8,101 nucleotides of DNA from Sulfurimonas sp. (GTDB lineage Bacteria; Campylobacterota; Campylobacteria; Campylobacterales; Sulfurimonadaceae), in contig JANTGV010000039.1 of the NCBI GenBank assembly GCA_024762745.1, positions 1 to 8,101 on the forward strand. Direction: 5' to 3'. Positions 7,149-8,101 of the stretch are shown here, one piece after another. Every line of letters starts with the position of its first letter. The stretch's first letter is position 1. Under the pieces are notes generated by a model. It saw only the letters and a program-made list of their open reading frames with translations. It ran no database searches and was not told the origin of the DNA. A program made the translations under genes and the position numbers.

Positions 7149-7931
7149 CTAAAAATTTATAAAATCACCATCTTTTAGTATAATTGGCTTAAAATTACCT
7201 CTCAAATTTTCTATTTCCCTGCTTATATCTTCCAGACTTGATGGTTTCATATGGTTAATATACAAGTTTACATCATCTCGTTTTAATTTTTTTAAAGCCT
7301 CAAAAAGCAGTTTAGGGGTGAGATGTTTACTTGCTTCGGCCAGGGCTTGCATATCAGATGCAAAAGAGCACTCTACTACTAGTGATGTTATTTCACTGTC
7401 ATTATCAATTATATCTATGATATTTTCAAGAGAATAGGTATCAGCCGTTATCAGTACGCCTCTGTCGTTCATCTTGTATATATAGCCACAACTTGGTACC
7501 GTATGATCAGTTTTAATTGGCTTTAAAGTAATTGAGTCGCTAAGCCAATAGCTATGGTTCAAATATATTTCACTGTATCTTACACACATATCTGTAGAGT
7601 TCTCTAATGGTATCTTGGAGAAGTCCGGCCAGATTATATCATTTAGGAAATGCTCTTTGATCGCTTGGATTGTTTGCGGCAGAGCTATAATATTAAGTGT
7701 TTTTTTTCTTTGGGTAAAGTAATTGTCTATAATATAGGCTATGTCAGATATATGATCAAGATGTGAATGCGTTAAATATATATTCTCTACATGTAAAGAG
7801 TCTTCTTCTAACGAGTTTAAAAGATTACCTGCGTCTATAACAGTAGAAGGAGTCAACATAAATGATGTAGTACCGAAACCTTTGGCTTTTGTTCCGTAGG
7901 CTCCTAAAATTTTTATACTGTTTTTATACAT
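7149..7931 (-). CDS. Metallo-beta-lactamase-fold protein, class II cyclic-nucleotide phosphodiesterase-like
   Basis: The 260-residue protein has the metal-binding motif LTHSHLDH (53-60) and further likely ligands His143 (TDHTVPSCGY), Asp164 (TADT) and His227 (INHMKPS), a full two-metal set. The segment ALPQTIQAIKEHFLNDIIWP (83-102), the VECSF strand (186-190) and HLTP (203-206) are hallmarks of class II 3',5'-cyclic-nucleotide phosphodiesterases such as yeast PDE1. The strict family signature HxHLDH-[LIVM]-x-[GS] is met except that Asp63 replaces Gly/Ser. No signal peptide or membrane segment is seen, so it is probably cytoplasmic. The start codon has no clear ribosome binding site, but the N-terminal strand IKILGAYGTKAKGFGTTSF fits the fold. 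It is transcribed towards the tRNA-tuf cluster but is unrelated to it. The actual substrate (cAMP, cGMP or another phosphoester) cannot be told from the sequence. Confidence 0.85.
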   Translation of the reverse strand: MYKNSIKILGAYGTKAKGFGTTSFMLTPSTVIDAGNLLNSLEEDSLHVENIYLTHSHLDHISDIAYIIDNYFTQRKKTLNIIALPQTIQAIKEHFLNDIIWPDFSKIPLENSTDMCVRYSEIYLNHSYWLSDSITLKPIKTDHTVPSCGYIYKMNDRGVLITADTYSLENIIDIIDNDSEITSLVVECSFASDMQALAEASKHLTPKLLFEALKKLKRDDVNLYINHMKPSSLEDISREIENLRGNFKPIILKDGDFINF

Positions 7932-7956
7932 TCAATACACTTTTTACTGTTTTGAG

Positions 7957-7995
7957 ACTATTATAGCATTTATGTAGCTATAATTGCATAAATAG
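7957..7995. promoter_or_regulatory. Divergent promoter region with mirrored -10 boxes
   Basis: The 85-base gap between the divergent phosphodiesterase-like and YaaA-like genes contains ATTATAGC (7960-7967) and GCTATAAT (7977-7984), a perfect 8-bp inverted repeat with 9 bases between. The left copy reads TATAAT on the minus strand and the right copy TATAAT on the plus strand, so both genes may start here from overlapping promoters. A second inverted repeat ATTTATG/CATAAAT (7968-7974 with 7987-7993) overlaps it. No good -35 boxes were found. The symmetry could also be an operator. Confidence 0.45.
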
Positions 7996-8016
7996 TTTTT
8001 AAAAAGGTTATTAAGA

Positions 8017-8101
8017 ATGTTAAAAGTACTATTTTCCCCATCAGAAGGAAAGAACAGTGGCGGCGATGAAAAGCCTAAAAATCTTTTCGGTGCACCTGAT
8101 G
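8017..8101 (+). CDS. yaaA: YaaA-like protein, N-terminal 28 residues (runs off right edge)
   Basis: The ATG at 8017 opens a frame that stays open to the edge and reads MLKVLFSPSEGKNSGGDEKP onwards. The opening strand followed by SPSEGK resembles the N-terminus of YaaA/DUF328 (UPF0246) proteins, whose E. coli member binds DNA and limits peroxide damage by lowering free iron. AAAGG lies 9 bases upstream. With only 28 residues visible the family call is tentative. The gene is transcribed away from the phosphodiesterase-like gene and is the only plus-strand gene here. Confidence 0.55.
   Translation, partial: MLKVLFSPSEGKNSGGDEKPKNLFGAPD

Overview
The window is a stretch of a Campylobacterota (epsilonproteobacterial) chromosome, most likely a Sulfurimonas/Sulfurovum-type organism. 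The assignment rests on three things: the AT-rich sequence, a 399-residue EF-Tu with the NKED form of the G4 motif and the GEWSEK insertion, and the gene order tuf-rpmG-tRNA-Trp-secE-nusG. I know both EF-Tu traits from Campylobacter. No phage, transposon, CRISPR or plasmid feature was seen.

Almost everything is one long translation/transcription gene cluster on the minus strand. In the direction of transcription (right to left) it runs: a perfect sigma70 consensus promoter (7111-7139), tRNA-Thr(UGU), tRNA-Tyr(GUA), tRNA-Gly(UCC), tRNA-Thr(GGU), a second promoter, tuf (EF-Tu), rpmG (L33), tRNA-Trp(CCA), secE, nusG, rplK (L11), rplA (L1), rplJ (L10), rplL (L7/L12) and the first 550 codons of rpoB, which runs off the left edge. 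This matches the E. coli thrU-tyrU-glyT-thrT-tufB-secE-nusG-rplKAJL-rpoB order, with rpmG and tRNA-Trp inserted between tuf and secE. The cluster supplies tRNAs, the factor that carries aminoacyl-tRNA, the L1, L11 and L10/L12 stalks on which factors act, the NusG transcription-translation coupling factor, a Sec translocon subunit and RNA polymerase beta.

The gene content is ordinary; the spaces between the genes are not. They hold strong minus-strand RNA structures: a 21-bp hairpin two bases after the tRNA-Trp CCA end, a 16-bp perfect inverted repeat enclosing tRNA-Thr(GGU), a terminator-type hairpin followed by a 12+6-bp hairpin between rplL and rpoB, an L10-type leader before rplJ that could mask its ribosome binding site, a hairpin over the tuf stop codon, and a terminator hairpin whose loop carries the rpmG stop codon and whose T-run touches tRNA-Trp. 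Together they suggest that this mixed tRNA/mRNA transcript is cut and attenuated at many defined points.

To the right of the cluster promoter lies a minus-strand metallo-beta-lactamase-fold gene resembling class II cyclic-nucleotide phosphodiesterases (7149-7931). It is followed by a divergent intergenic region with two mirrored -10 boxes and the first 28 codons of a plus-strand YaaA-like gene that runs off the right edge. I see no convincing evidence of an undescribed system. The best leads are the RNA processing architecture and the uncharacterised phosphodiesterase-like enzyme.
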